The notes below the pieces were generated by a model. The model saw nothing but the letters and a program-made list of their open reading frames with translations, was not told the origin of the DNA and ran no database searches. Positions 46,725 through 54,876 of a stretch of DNA of 64,000 nucleotides are shown piece by piece; position 1 is the first letter of the stretch, and every line of letters begins with the position of its first letter. The translations under genes and the position numbers were made by a program. The stretch comes from Microbispora sp. H11081 (GTDB lineage: Bacteria; Actinomycetota; Actinomycetes; Streptosporangiales; Streptosporangiaceae), in NCBI RefSeq assembly GCF_012999535.1, contig NZ_JABBWV010000001.1, positions 930,001 to 994,000 on the forward strand, given 5' to 3'.

Positions 46725-48076
46725 GGACGCTTATCCGCGATGCCGAGGTCGCGGGCCGCCGGGTGGACGTCCTCCTCGACGGAGAGCGGATCGCGACGCT
46801 GGGCGAGCCCTCGACGATCAGGCCGGCGGCGCGGGACGAGGTGATCGACGGGGCCGGCGGGGTGCTGATGCCTGGGCTGCACGACCACCATCTGCACGTG
46901 CTCGCGATCGCGGCGCGAAGCCGGAGCGTCGACCTCGGTGGTGACAAGGGCCTGGCCGCACTCCGCGACGCGGACGGCACCGGCTGGATCCGCGGCACCG
47001 GCTACGACGAGGATGCGCTCGGCAGTCTCGACCGGTACGTCCTGGACGCCTGGGTGCCCGACCGGCCGGTCAGGGTGCAGCACCGCAGCGGAGCGCTCTG
47101 GGTGCTCAACTCCGCCGCCCTGCGGATCGTCGGTCTCGACGGAACGGGCGGTGAGTCCGGTGACGTCGAGCGCGTGGGCGGCGAGCCCACGGGAAGGCTG
47201 TGGCGGTACGACGCGCGCCTGCGTCAGGCACTACCGGACGACAACCGCGTCACCCCGGAGGAGATCGCCGCAGTCGGCCGGAGACTGGCGTCCTACGGCA
47301 TCACGGGCGTCACCGACGCGACTCCGGAACTGGACGCGGCGGCAGCCGCACTCATCGACCGGCTGCCCCAGCGTGTCACGCTGATGGGCCGCACTCCGGG
47401 GGCTCCCGTCAAGCTGCATCTCCGCGACCACGACCTGCCTTCGCTGGACGACCTCAAGCAACTGATCTCGGCCGCTCGCGAACGCGATCGCCCGGTCGCG
47501 GTCCACTGCGTGACCGCCGAGTCGTTGCTGCTCACGCTCAACGCGCTCCAGGAGGTCGGCGCCCGGCCCGGCGACCGGATCGAGCACGCCTCGGTGGTGC
47601 CGCCGGGAGTGGGGGAGTGGATGGCGCGGCTCGGCGTACGCGTGATCACGCAGCCCGACTTCCTCCGGACCCGCGGGGACGGCTACCTGCGGAACGTGGA
47701 TCCCGTTGACCGGGGGCACCTCTACCCCTACGCAGGCCTCCAGGCCGCGGGCGTGCCCGTCTGCGCGTCGAGCGACGCGCCGTACGGCGAGCTCGACCCG
47801 TGGCGGGTGATCAAGAGCGCTTCGACGCGCGAGACGATCGAGGGGGACGTCGTCACCGCCGCCGAGCGCGTGACCGTCGGCCGTGCGCTGGACGGCTACC
47901 TGTCCCCGGTGGACCGGCCGGGTGGCGCGGCCCGCACCGTCCGCGGGGGAGCGCCCGCCGACCTGGTCCTCCTGCACGTGCCACTGGCGGAGGTCCTGGT
48001 CGACCCGCGATGCGACCTCGTCCGCGCCACCTGGATCGAGGGCAGGCTGGTCGGCGGGATGGCCGGCCGGAGCTAA
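46721..48076 (+). CDS. Amidohydrolase, family 3 (YtcJ-like)
   Basis: 451 residues from a GTG that overlaps the previous stop. Metal-binding HxH in MPGLHDHHLHVLA (about 47-59), the AVHCVTAESLLLTLNAL histidine near 263, RIEHASVVPP, and VCASSDAPYGELDPW near 345 with the metal aspartate. Such enzymes hydrolyse amide or cyclic amide bonds of many substrates. Third gene of the crotonase operon; could open a ring or release an amine in this pathway. The end overlaps the convergent MBL gene by four bases. Confidence 0.84.
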   Translation: MRTLIRDAEVAGRRVDVLLDGERIATLGEPSTIRPAARDEVIDGAGGVLMPGLHDHHLHVLAIAARSRSVDLGGDKGLAALRDADGTGWIRGTGYDEDALGSLDRYVLDAWVPDRPVRVQHRSGALWVLNSAALRIVGLDGTGGESGDVERVGGEPTGRLWRYDARLRQALPDDNRVTPEEIAAVGRRLASYGITGVTDATPELDAAAAALIDRLPQRVTLMGRTPGAPVKLHLRDHDLPSLDDLKQLISAARERDRPVAVHCVTAESLLLTLNALQEVGARPGDRIEHASVVPPGVGEWMARLGVRVITQPDFLRTRGDGYLRNVDPVDRGHLYPYAGLQAAGVPVCASSDAPYGELDPWRVIKSASTRETIEGDVVTAAERVTVGRALDGYLSPVDRPGGAARTVRGGAPADLVLLHVPLAEVLVDPRCDLVRATWIEGRLVGGMAGRS

Positions 48077-49128
48077 CTCGTCGCGGGCGGGAGCCGCCGC
48101 CAGACACCCCGCGCGCCGGGGACTTCCTCGACGAGTCCATGGAGAGCGAGACTCTTCAGGTGGGCGAGGGTCTCGTCGAGCGCGATGCGGACCCGCACCG
48201 CACCCATCTCCTGCCACGGCATCGACCACGGCATCGACTCCGCGATCTGCCAGAGGGAGGCCGAGCGCCCGTCCAAAGCCGCGAGCACCTCGGCGAAGCG
48301 GCCGTTGTGGTGCGCGACCAGGTCGAGGGCCCGCTCGCGTACGCCGACGAATCGGTACTCGTGCGCCGGATACGCGACGGACGGGTTGAGGTCCGCGACC
48401 TTGTTCAGCGACTCGATGAAGCGGGTGACCGAGTCGCCTTCGAAGCCCTGCACTCCGATGTGCGGGGTGATCCGCGGGAGTATGTGGTCGCCGGTGAGCA
48501 GCGCGTCCAGCGCGGGCAGCCGGTAGCACAGGTGGCCGGGCGTGTGACCGGGCGTCCAGACGGCGCGGATGTCCCACCCCGGCACGGGGATGAGGTCGCC
48601 GTCCTCGACGAGCCGGTCCGCCGTGGCGTACGAGCTCGCCGGGGTGGCTGGATAACGTGGCGGCAGGCCCAGTCGGGAGTCGCCGTCGGGCGCCCCGGCC
48701 ACGCGCAGCGCGGTCGAGACGTCCTCGCGCGGTTCCCGCCGCATGGCCGTCACCATCGCGGCTTCGGCGGGATGCATCCCGATCCAGCAGCCGGAGGCCT
48801 CGCGGATGCGGGCGGCGAGACCGAAGTGGTCCGGGTGCGAGTGGGTGACCATGATGCCCCGCACTTCGCTCACCGAGCTTCCGATCGCGGCGAGCCCGGC
48901 CTCCAGGGCGGCGTGGCACTCGTCGTTGTCCCAGCCGGCGTCGACCAGGTACGGGCCTTGGCCGGATTCGAAGGCGTAGATGTAGACGTAGCGCAGGTCG
49001 GGGATGGGCAGTGGGAGTGGGATCACCCAGAGTCCGGGAGCGAGGAGCTCGACGGGCGGCATCGACCTGACGGGGTTGGGCTGCTTACTGGCCGACATCC
49101 CGCATCCCTTCACTAGAGGAAGTGGCAA
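48073..49128 (-). CDS. Metallo-beta-lactamase-fold hydrolase
   Basis: 351 residues. The zinc-binding THSHPDHFG (HxHxDH) is at about 95-103, with further ligands in TPGHTPGHLCY and TGDHILP. The C-terminal 90 residues form a winged-helix-like tail, as in MBL proteins near CoA metabolism genes. Its promoter region carries the shared operator. Substrate unknown; glyoxalase II-like thioester hydrolysis is possible. Confidence 0.86.
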   Translation of the reverse strand: MPLPLVKGCGMSASKQPNPVRSMPPVELLAPGLWVIPLPLPIPDLRYVYIYAFESGQGPYLVDAGWDNDECHAALEAGLAAIGSSVSEVRGIMVTHSHPDHFGLAARIREASGCWIGMHPAEAAMVTAMRREPREDVSTALRVAGAPDGDSRLGLPPRYPATPASSYATADRLVEDGDLIPVPGWDIRAVWTPGHTPGHLCYRLPALDALLTGDHILPRITPHIGVQGFEGDSVTRFIESLNKVADLNPSVAYPAHEYRFVGVRERALDLVAHHNGRFAEVLAALDGRSASLWQIAESMPWSMPWQEMGAVRVRIALDETLAHLKSLALHGLVEEVPGARGVWRRLPPATS

Positions 49129-49143
49129 CTCCGCGCAGCAGCA

Positions 49144-49170
49144 TTGACCGGGCGGTTAGTAAGTTATACC
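49144..49170. promoter_or_regulatory. Shared operator between MBL hydrolase and microprotein operon
   Basis: TTGACCGGGCGGTTAGTA (49144-49161) matches the importer-promoter core at 44342-44325 in 17 of 18 bases. On the plus strand TTGACC with TATACC at 49165 (15-base spacer) could form a weak promoter for the microproteins; the site would block it when bound. Confidence 0.55.
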
Positions 49171-49246
49171 GTGACGTACGGCATAAGCCCATAGCAAGCG
49201 CTGTCCCCCCAGGTGACAGCCGTTTACTACTCCGCAGGGAGCCTCA

Positions 49247-49396
49247 ATGAGCGATTCCCCCCGAATCGGCGCCAAGTTGAGTTGTGGGAGTTGCGGCGCA
49301 GAGATTGTCGTCGTGAAGTCCCCCCAGCAGGCGTTCACTTGCTGCGACCAGCCGATGACCTCCGTGACTGCCTCTGCCACCAGGAGCCGGACATGA
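49247..49396 (+). CDS. Desulforedoxin-like microprotein 1
   Basis: 49 residues: MSDSPRIGAKLSCGSCGAEI, then VVVKSPQQAFTCCDQPM. The spacing C-x2-C ... C-C-x-Q-P-M is that of the desulforedoxin iron/zinc site, also found at the N-terminus of desulfoferrodoxin. The ATG is chosen because it gives the full motif; the stop overlaps the next ATG by four bases. A single Fe(SCys)4 or Zn centre is expected. Very small, but motif and coupling to a second copy support it. Confidence 0.68.
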   Translation: MSDSPRIGAKLSCGSCGAEIVVVKSPQQAFTCCDQPMTSVTASATRSRT

Positions 49397-49533
49397 TGCA
49401 ACTCGGTAAGCGTTACACCTGCGCGTCCTGCGGATCCGTCGCCTTGTGCTGCACGGCCGGTTCCGGTGAGGTGCACTGCTGCGAGCAGGCGATGGTGCCG
49501 ATGGAGGCCAAGAGCCTTCCCTCGTCGGACTGA
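49393..49533 (+). CDS. Desulforedoxin-like microprotein 2
   Basis: 46 residues: MMQLGKRYTCASCGSVALCC, then TAGSGEVHCCEQAMVPMEAKSLPSSD. It carries the desulforedoxin pattern C-x2-C, a Gly-rich turn, C-C-x-Q-x-M. It overlaps microprotein 1 (ATGA) and ends 11 bases before the acyl-CoA synthetase gene, so all three form one operon. It probably binds Fe or Zn, perhaps as a dimer with copy 1. The role in CoA chemistry is unknown. Confidence 0.72.
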   Translation: MMQLGKRYTCASCGSVALCCTAGSGEVHCCEQAMVPMEAKSLPSSD

Positions 49534-49544
49534 ATGGGAAGCAC

Positions 49545-51044
49545 ATGGACTCGGCCAATATCATCACCATTCTCACGATGGCGGCGCAGGGGTTCGGTGA
49601 CCGCGTCGCACTCGGCCCGGCCGGCTCCGGCACCACGTACGCCGACCTGCTCACCCTCTCCGGGCAGGTCGGCGACTGGCTCGCCGGGGCCGACGCCGAC
49701 CAGTTCGTCCTTGTCGACGTGAACTCCGACCTGATGCCCGCGCTCCTGTTCGGAGCGGCGCTGGCCGGCAAGCCGTTCGTGCCGGTGAACTACCGCCTCG
49801 CGGACGACCGGCTGCGCCGGATCGTCGAGCGGACCAGTCCCAGCCTCGTCGTCGCAGAACCCTCCGCGGTGAAGCGGGTCGAGGGCATCGCCGGTGTGAC
49901 GGTGGTGCCGCGCGACGCGGTGCCCGGTTTGATCGCTCAGACGACGCCGCGGCTCGAGCCGGTGGAGGGTTCGGACATCGCCGTGCTGCTCTTCACCAGT
50001 GGCACGACCGGCGAGCCGAAGGCGGCCGTGCTCCGGCACGACAACCTCTTCTCCTACATCGTCAGCACCGTGGACTTCCTGTCGGCCGACGCGGACGAGT
50101 GCGCTCTGATCAGCGTGCCTCCGTACCACATCGCGGGTGTCGCGGCGGTGCTCAGCTCGACGTTCGCCGGGCGCCGGATCTACTACCTCGAACAGTTCAA
50201 CGCCGAGGAATGGGTGAAGGCCGCCGCGGAGCAGTCGGCCACCCACGCGATGGTCGTGCCCACCATGCTCGGGCGCATCATCGAGGTCCTCGAGCGAACC
50301 GGCGAGCGGCTCCCCGCGCTGCGTCATCTCTCCTACGGCGGTGGTCACATGCCGACGGCCACCATCGCCCACGCCCTCGAACTGCTCCCGCACGTCGATT
50401 TCACCAACGCCTACGGCCTCACCGAGACGAGTTCCACGATCGCCGTGCTCACGCCCGACGATCACCGGGTGGCGAACGCGAGCGCCGACCCCGCCGTCCG
50501 GATGCGGCTCGGGTCCGTCGGCCGTCCGATCCCGTCGATCGAGCTGTTCATCGCGGGGCCTGACGGCAAGCCCGTCGCCCAGGGTGAGTCCGGCGAGATC
50601 TGGGTGCGCGGCACCCAGGTGTCGGGGGAGTACCTCGGCGTCGGCAGCACACTCAAGGACGGCTGGTTCCGCACGCGCGACGCCGGCCGTCTGGACGCGG
50701 ACGGCTACCTCTACGTCGAGGGCCGCCTCGACGACGTGATCGTCCGCGGCGGCGAGAACATGTCACCCGGCGAGATCGAGGACGTGCTCCGGCAGCACCC
50801 CGCCGTGCGCGAGGCGGCGGTCGTCGGCATCCCCGACTCGGAGTGGGGCGAGGCGATCGCCGCCATGGTCGTCTGCCACGAGGGTGAGTCCGTCAGCCAG
50901 GAGACCCTTCAGAAGTGGGTGCGGGCGAGTCTTCGCTCGTCCAGGGTTCCAGAGCTGGTCGTGTTCCGCGACGCCCTGCCGTACTCGGAGACCGGCAAGC
51001 TCCTGCGGCGCGAGATCCGCAGCGAGATCTCGCCCAGCGCCTAG
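49545..51044 (+). CDS. Acyl-CoA synthetase (adenylate-forming, FadD-like)
   Basis: 499 residues. P-loop motif LLFTSGTTGEPKAAV (about 146-160), YGLTETSS (about 290), DGYLYVEGRLDDVIVRGGENMSPGEIE (about 385-410), and the C-terminal catalytic lysine in YSETGKLLR. It activates a carboxylic acid to its CoA ester with ATP. It sits in an operon after the microproteins, adding an ATP-driven route beside the CoA-transferases. Confidence 0.92.
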   Translation: MDSANIITILTMAAQGFGDRVALGPAGSGTTYADLLTLSGQVGDWLAGADADQFVLVDVNSDLMPALLFGAALAGKPFVPVNYRLADDRLRRIVERTSPSLVVAEPSAVKRVEGIAGVTVVPRDAVPGLIAQTTPRLEPVEGSDIAVLLFTSGTTGEPKAAVLRHDNLFSYIVSTVDFLSADADECALISVPPYHIAGVAAVLSSTFAGRRIYYLEQFNAEEWVKAAAEQSATHAMVVPTMLGRIIEVLERTGERLPALRHLSYGGGHMPTATIAHALELLPHVDFTNAYGLTETSSTIAVLTPDDHRVANASADPAVRMRLGSVGRPIPSIELFIAGPDGKPVAQGESGEIWVRGTQVSGEYLGVGSTLKDGWFRTRDAGRLDADGYLYVEGRLDDVIVRGGENMSPGEIEDVLRQHPAVREAAVVGIPDSEWGEAIAAMVVCHEGESVSQETLQKWVRASLRSSRVPELVVFRDALPYSETGKLLRREIRSEISPSA

Positions 51045-51259
51045 TCACCACAGCCGGATTTCGTGATGTCGGAGCCAGTGATCTCCCGCCACAGCTGCGG
51101 CCGGGAGAAGGTGCCTTCCTCTGACCGCAATGTTGCTCAGATCCGTACGGAGGGAAGTTCCACGAAAGTCGGAGTGGTCCACAAAAGGGACTGTTGATCC
51201 GGTTCATGTCGTGAGTAATATGCGGGCCGGCAGTCCGAATATCGACGGCGGGAGACGGA
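51045..51259. other. Scar region with no gene
   Basis: About 215 bases between the synthetase and a truncated regulator. It holds the second copy of the 20-bp repeat and no open frame I can support. Confidence 0.5.
51159..51178 (+). repeat. 20-bp direct repeat, copy 2
   Basis: Exact match to 21937-21956. Confidence 0.7.
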
Positions 51260-51577
51260 TTGGGCGAGCGCCGTGAGAGGGCCGATGCCGGCCGCAACCG
51301 CCGGGCGATCCTGTGGGCTGCCGAGGAACTCATCGCCGAGCACGGCTTGGACCACGTCTCGCTGGACAGGGTCGCCGCCGCGGCCGGGGTGGGAAAGGGG
51401 ACGGTCTTCCGGCGGTTCGGCAGCCGCACCGGCCTCGTGACCGCGCTGCCGGAGGAACGCGCGGTGTCGATCGGCGAGGCGATCGGCACCGGGCCGCCTC
51501 CCGTGCGCGGGCTCACCGAGGTGGTCCTACACGCGCCCGCTCCCGAGAGGGCGTCCACGGAGGCCGCCCTTGTCTAG
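51260..51577 (+). CDS. Truncated TetR-family regulator
   Basis: 105 residues from a TTG with GGGAG upstream; TetR proteins are usually about 190. The DNA-binding domain is complete (RRAILWAAEELIAEHGLDHVSLDRVAAAAGVGKGTVFRRFGSRTGLV, about 14-60). The ligand domain is cut to a stub (VRGLTEVVLHAPAPERASTEAALV). It could still bind DNA, or be a dead remnant. It overlaps the phosphoesterase start by eight bases. Confidence 0.6.
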   Translation: MGERRERADAGRNRRAILWAAEELIAEHGLDHVSLDRVAAAAGVGKGTVFRRFGSRTGLVTALPEERAVSIGEAIGTGPPPVRGLTEVVLHAPAPERASTEAALV

Positions 51578-52403
51578 CGGACGGCTCTTCGCCATCAGCG
51601 ACCTCCACATCGGCTACTCGGAGAACAGGGCGATCCTGGAAGGCCTGCGGCCGTCCTCGCCGGATGACTGGCTGCTGGTGGCCGGCGACGTGTGCGAGAC
51701 CCTGGCCCACTTCGAGTGGGCGATGCGCCTGCTGTCCGAACGCTGGGCGAGGGTCGTGTGGGCGCCCGGTAACCACGAGTTGTGGACCCATCCCAGCGAC
51801 CCGGTCACCTTGCGCGGGGACGCGCGCTACCGCCGCCTGGTAGAGGTGTGCCGCTCGCTTGGCGTGACGACCCCCGAGGACCCGTACCCCGTCTGGGAGG
51901 GCGCCGGCGGCCCCGTCGTCATCGCCCCGCTGTTCGTCCTGTATGACTACACCTTCCGCACCCCCGGTGCGCGGACCGCGGAGGAGGCGCTCGCCCTCGC
52001 GTACGAGACCGGGGTGGTGTGCAGCGACGAGATGTTCCTGCACCCCGACCCGTACCCGTCCCGGCAGGCGTGGTGCGCCGCGCGACTGGAGGAGACCGAG
52101 CGGCGACTGCGGGACCTGCCGGACGGCCTGCCGACGATCCTGGTCAACCACTACCCCCTGGTCCGCGAGCCGACCCGGATCCTGCGGTACCCGCAGTTCG
52201 CCATCTGGTGCGGCACCGAGGCCACCGCCGACTGGCACCTGCGCTTCCGCGCGGCCACGGTCGTGTACGGCCACCTGCACATCCCGAGGAGCACCCGGCA
52301 CGACGGCGTCCGCTTCGAGGAGGTCTCCGTGGGATACCCGCGCGAGTGGAGGCTCCGGGAGACCGCTCCGGGCCGCCCGCGTCAGATCCTGCCGGTCCCG
52401 TGA
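51570..52403 (+). CDS. Metallophosphoesterase
   Basis: 277 residues from a TTG. Calcineurin-like motifs: AISDLHIG (about 7-14), VAGDVCE, WAPGNHELW, NHYPL and VYGHLHIP, supplying the two-metal site. In many actinomycetes this gene stands directly before a Sfp-type phosphopantetheinyl transferase gene; here such a gene follows but is broken. The physiological substrate is unknown. Confidence 0.85.
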   Translation: MSSGRLFAISDLHIGYSENRAILEGLRPSSPDDWLLVAGDVCETLAHFEWAMRLLSERWARVVWAPGNHELWTHPSDPVTLRGDARYRRLVEVCRSLGVTTPEDPYPVWEGAGGPVVIAPLFVLYDYTFRTPGARTAEEALALAYETGVVCSDEMFLHPDPYPSRQAWCAARLEETERRLRDLPDGLPTILVNHYPLVREPTRILRYPQFAIWCGTEATADWHLRFRAATVVYGHLHIPRSTRHDGVRFEEVSVGYPREWRLRETAPGRPRQILPVP

Positions 52404-52690
52404 GCGGGCGGATCCTGCCCGAAGGAGCGGCCGCGCGGAGGTGTTCGACGACCCGCCGGGGATGACGCTCCACCCGGAGGAGGCGGCGTACGGCGCCAAG
52501 GCGGTGGACAAGCGCCGCGGCGAGTTCGCCGCCGAGCGGCACCGCGCGGGATACCGCGCGGCCGTCTCGGCGCGGGCTCTGAGCGTGGGCATCGATGCCG
52601 AGCCGCACCTGCCGCTGCCCGACGGGTCCTCGACGCCGTCTCCCTGGAGGAGGAACGGCGAGACCGTCGCACGGCCCTCTTCCTGACGCG
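52400..52690 (+). pseudogene. Sfp-type phosphopantetheinyl transferase remnant
   Basis: A GTG overlaps the phosphoesterase stop and begins SGRILPEGAAA. After a frameshift comes EVFDDPPGMTLHPEEAAYGAKAVDKRRGEFAAERH. Then GYRAAV...ALSVGIDAEPHLPLPDG keeps the VGID.E metal motif. Roughly 35 residues between AERH and GYRAAV are missing, and a further shift leads into VSLEEER. The enzyme would have activated carrier proteins. This copy is dead, so the nearby polyketide ACPs must be served by another locus. Confidence 0.8.
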
Positions 52691-52859
52691 CCGCCTTCTC
52701 CCGCTTCCGGGTCGTGCTCATGTGCCCGAAATCTGGGGCTTAGGGCTGCTTTAGTGACCGCTCCTAGCGTTTGAGCGGTGATCAGCAGATCCGGGTCACC
52801 ATCCCGGCCCGGCCCGCGCAGCGCGTGGGCGGCGCGGACGCGGCTCGTTGGAGGAGCGC

Positions 52860-53891
52860 ATGGGGGACATACCGGTACGACTTCTGTCGGTGGGGACGGC
52901 GCTGCCCGGCCCGCCCGTCGATACCGCGGCCCTGGCCACGGCGTTCGGCATGAACCAGGTGTGGCGGCAGTGGGTCGACACGTTCATCGGGACCCGGACG
53001 CGTCATCTGGCGGTCGACCTGTCCACCGGCGAGCGGCGGGAGAGCCTGGCCGATCTCGGTGAGCGGGCCGCCGCCCAGGCGCTCGCCCGGGCCGGCGTGT
53101 CCGCCGAGGACGTCGACGTGGTGGTGTTCGGCACCGCCACTCCCGACACGCTGATGCCGGCCACCGTGAACGTCGTCGCCGACCGGCTCCGCATCGACGG
53201 CGTGCCGACGTTCCAGCTCCAGTCCGGCTGCTCCGGGGCGGTGCAGACCTTCGACGTCGCGGCCTCGCTGCTGTCCATCGGCCGTTATCGCACGGCGCTG
53301 GTGATCGGCGGAGACGTGATCGCCAAGCACTACGACGTCAAGGCGGACCTGACGGCGCTGCCGCCGGACGAACTGGTCAACTATGTGCTGTTCGGCGACG
53401 GCGCGGGCGCCGCCGTACTCGCCGTGGGCGACCATCCGGAGGCGCCGGTGCTCCGGTCGGTGCTCACCCGGCTGTCCGGCCTCGGCCGCGCGCCCGGCCA
53501 GACCCTGCGCTGGTACGGCCTGGCCGACCGCGACGGGGGCGAGGCGCCGGCCAGCGAGGACTACAAGGCCATCGAGGAGCACGTGCCGGTGCTCGCCGAG
53601 GAGACGGCCGACGAACTGCTGGACGACCTCGGCTGGGATCGCTCGGAGGTCGGCTACCTCCTGCCGCCGCAATTGTCCGTCGCGATGACCGCCAAGATCA
53701 CCGAAAGGCTCGCCTTCCCGGCGGCCGAGGAGGTCTCCTGCGTCGCCGACACCGGCAACAACGGCAACGCCCTGCTGTTCTTCCAGCTCGACCGGCTGCT
53801 GCCCGCGATGGCGCGGCCCTCGCGGGCGATCGCGGTCGCGATCGAGTCGAGCAAGTGGATCAGGTCGGGTCTCGCCCTGGAGCGTGTGTGA
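52860..53891 (+). CDS. KASIII-like ketosynthase of tetronate type
   Basis: 343 residues; the ATG at 52860 follows GGAGGAG. FabH fold with the nucleophile cysteine in LQSGCSGAVQTFD (Cys about 124). The histidine motif HQAN of FabH is replaced by PPQLS (about 270), and the Asn motif is TGNNGNA. Such KASIII-like enzymes in tetronate pathways (AbyA1, Agg3, RkD) join the glyceryl-ACP unit to the polyketide chain to form the ring. One base overlaps the ACP start. Confidence 0.82.
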   Translation: MGDIPVRLLSVGTALPGPPVDTAALATAFGMNQVWRQWVDTFIGTRTRHLAVDLSTGERRESLADLGERAAAQALARAGVSAEDVDVVVFGTATPDTLMPATVNVVADRLRIDGVPTFQLQSGCSGAVQTFDVAASLLSIGRYRTALVIGGDVIAKHYDVKADLTALPPDELVNYVLFGDGAGAAVLAVGDHPEAPVLRSVLTRLSGLGRAPGQTLRWYGLADRDGGEAPASEDYKAIEEHVPVLAEETADELLDDLGWDRSEVGYLLPPQLSVAMTAKITERLAFPAAEEVSCVADTGNNGNALLFFQLDRLLPAMARPSRAIAVAIESSKWIRSGLALERV

Positions 53892-54124
53892 TGACGGCCG
53901 CGATCAGCCGGGACGAGTTCGTGGACCTGCTGCGGGACGAGATCGGCCTCGCCGTGGGCGCCGAGGACCTGGGCCGGACGTTCGACGAGGTGCCGGGCTG
54001 GGACTCGCTGCACCTGCTGACCATGCTCGTGCTGCTGGAGAAACAGGTCGGCAGGCCGCTGTCGCTGCCCGATTTCCTCGACGCCGCCAGCCTGGAGACG
54101 ATCTACGAGCTGGTGAACCGATGA
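53891..54124 (+). CDS. Stand-alone acyl carrier protein
   Basis: 77 residues. Phosphopantetheine serine in GWDSLHLLTMLVLLE (Ser39). In tetronate clusters a discrete ACP (AbyA3/Agg2) carries the glyceryl group. It overlaps the KASIII gene by one base and the E2-like gene by four. Confidence 0.87.
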   Translation: MTAAISRDEFVDLLRDEIGLAVGAEDLGRTFDEVPGWDSLHLLTMLVLLEKQVGRPLSLPDFLDAASLETIYELVNR

Positions 54125-54876
54125 CCGGGCAGCCGTTCCCTCCCCAGCGCAGGCACACCCTGTTCTTCCTCGACCAGATCCGCGACTTCTCGCCGGTCTT
54201 CCTCGACACGGAGGTGGACGCCACCGCGATCGTCGCGGCGCGCGAGCGGGCCCGCAGCGCGGGAGAACGCCGCTCGGTCGTCTCCTACGTCGTGCACGCG
54301 GCCGCCGGCGTCCTCGCCAAGCACCCGGAGGCCAACGCCGCCATCCACGGCGGGCTCGACCCGGTCGTCGCCTCCTACGACACCGTGGCGGCCAAGGTCA
54401 CCCTCGACAAGACGTGGGAGAGCCGCCGGGTCGTGCTCGCGACCGTGATCCCCGGGCTGGAGTCGGCGTCGCTCGCCGACGTTCAGGCCCACCTGGACCG
54501 GGCGGCGGCGGCCGACCCAGGCACCGCCGAGGAGTTCGCCGGCATCCGCGCGTTGCGGCGGCTGCCCTGGCGGGAGGCGCTCGACCGGTTCCGCGAGGCG
54601 GCCGGGCTGCTCGACCGCCGACCCGCGATCACCGGCACGTTCAGCGTCACCTCGCTCGGCCACCGGGCGGTCGACGGCTTCCACTCGGTCGGCGGGACCA
54701 CGATCACCCTCGGGGTGGGCCGGATCGCCGACCGCCCGGTGGCCAGAGGAGGGGCCGTGGTGATCGCGCCGGTCATGCGCCTGTCGCTGGCCTTCGACCA
54801 TCGCGTCATCGACGGTGCGGAGGCCGCCGACGTGCTCACCGAGATCAAAGACGCGCTGGAGGCGTACGAGGAATGA
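54121..54876 (+). CDS. E2-type acyltransferase (2-oxoacid dehydrogenase catalytic-domain homologue)
   Basis: 251 residues from the ATG at 54121. It has only the catalytic domain of dihydrolipoyl acyltransferases, without lipoyl arm, ending in the DHRVIDGAEAADVL catalytic His/Asp motif. Homologues Agg4/AbyA4 acetylate the tetronate hydroxyl so that it can leave. It sits between ACP and alpha/beta hydrolase genes, the order known from tetronate cassettes. Confidence 0.84.
   Translation: MTGQPFPPQRRHTLFFLDQIRDFSPVFLDTEVDATAIVAARERARSAGERRSVVSYVVHAAAGVLAKHPEANAAIHGGLDPVVASYDTVAAKVTLDKTWESRRVVLATVIPGLESASLADVQAHLDRAAAADPGTAEEFAGIRALRRLPWREALDRFREAAGLLDRRPAITGTFSVTSLGHRAVDGFHSVGGTTITLGVGRIADRPVARGGAVVIAPVMRLSLAFDHRVIDGAEAADVLTEIKDALEAYEE

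Noticed and set aside
49213-49533. A single 106-residue protein in one frame
   Set aside because: Its first 60 codons are out of frame with the C-x2-C motif of microprotein 1. The overlapping two-gene model explains both metal motifs and the ATGA junction.
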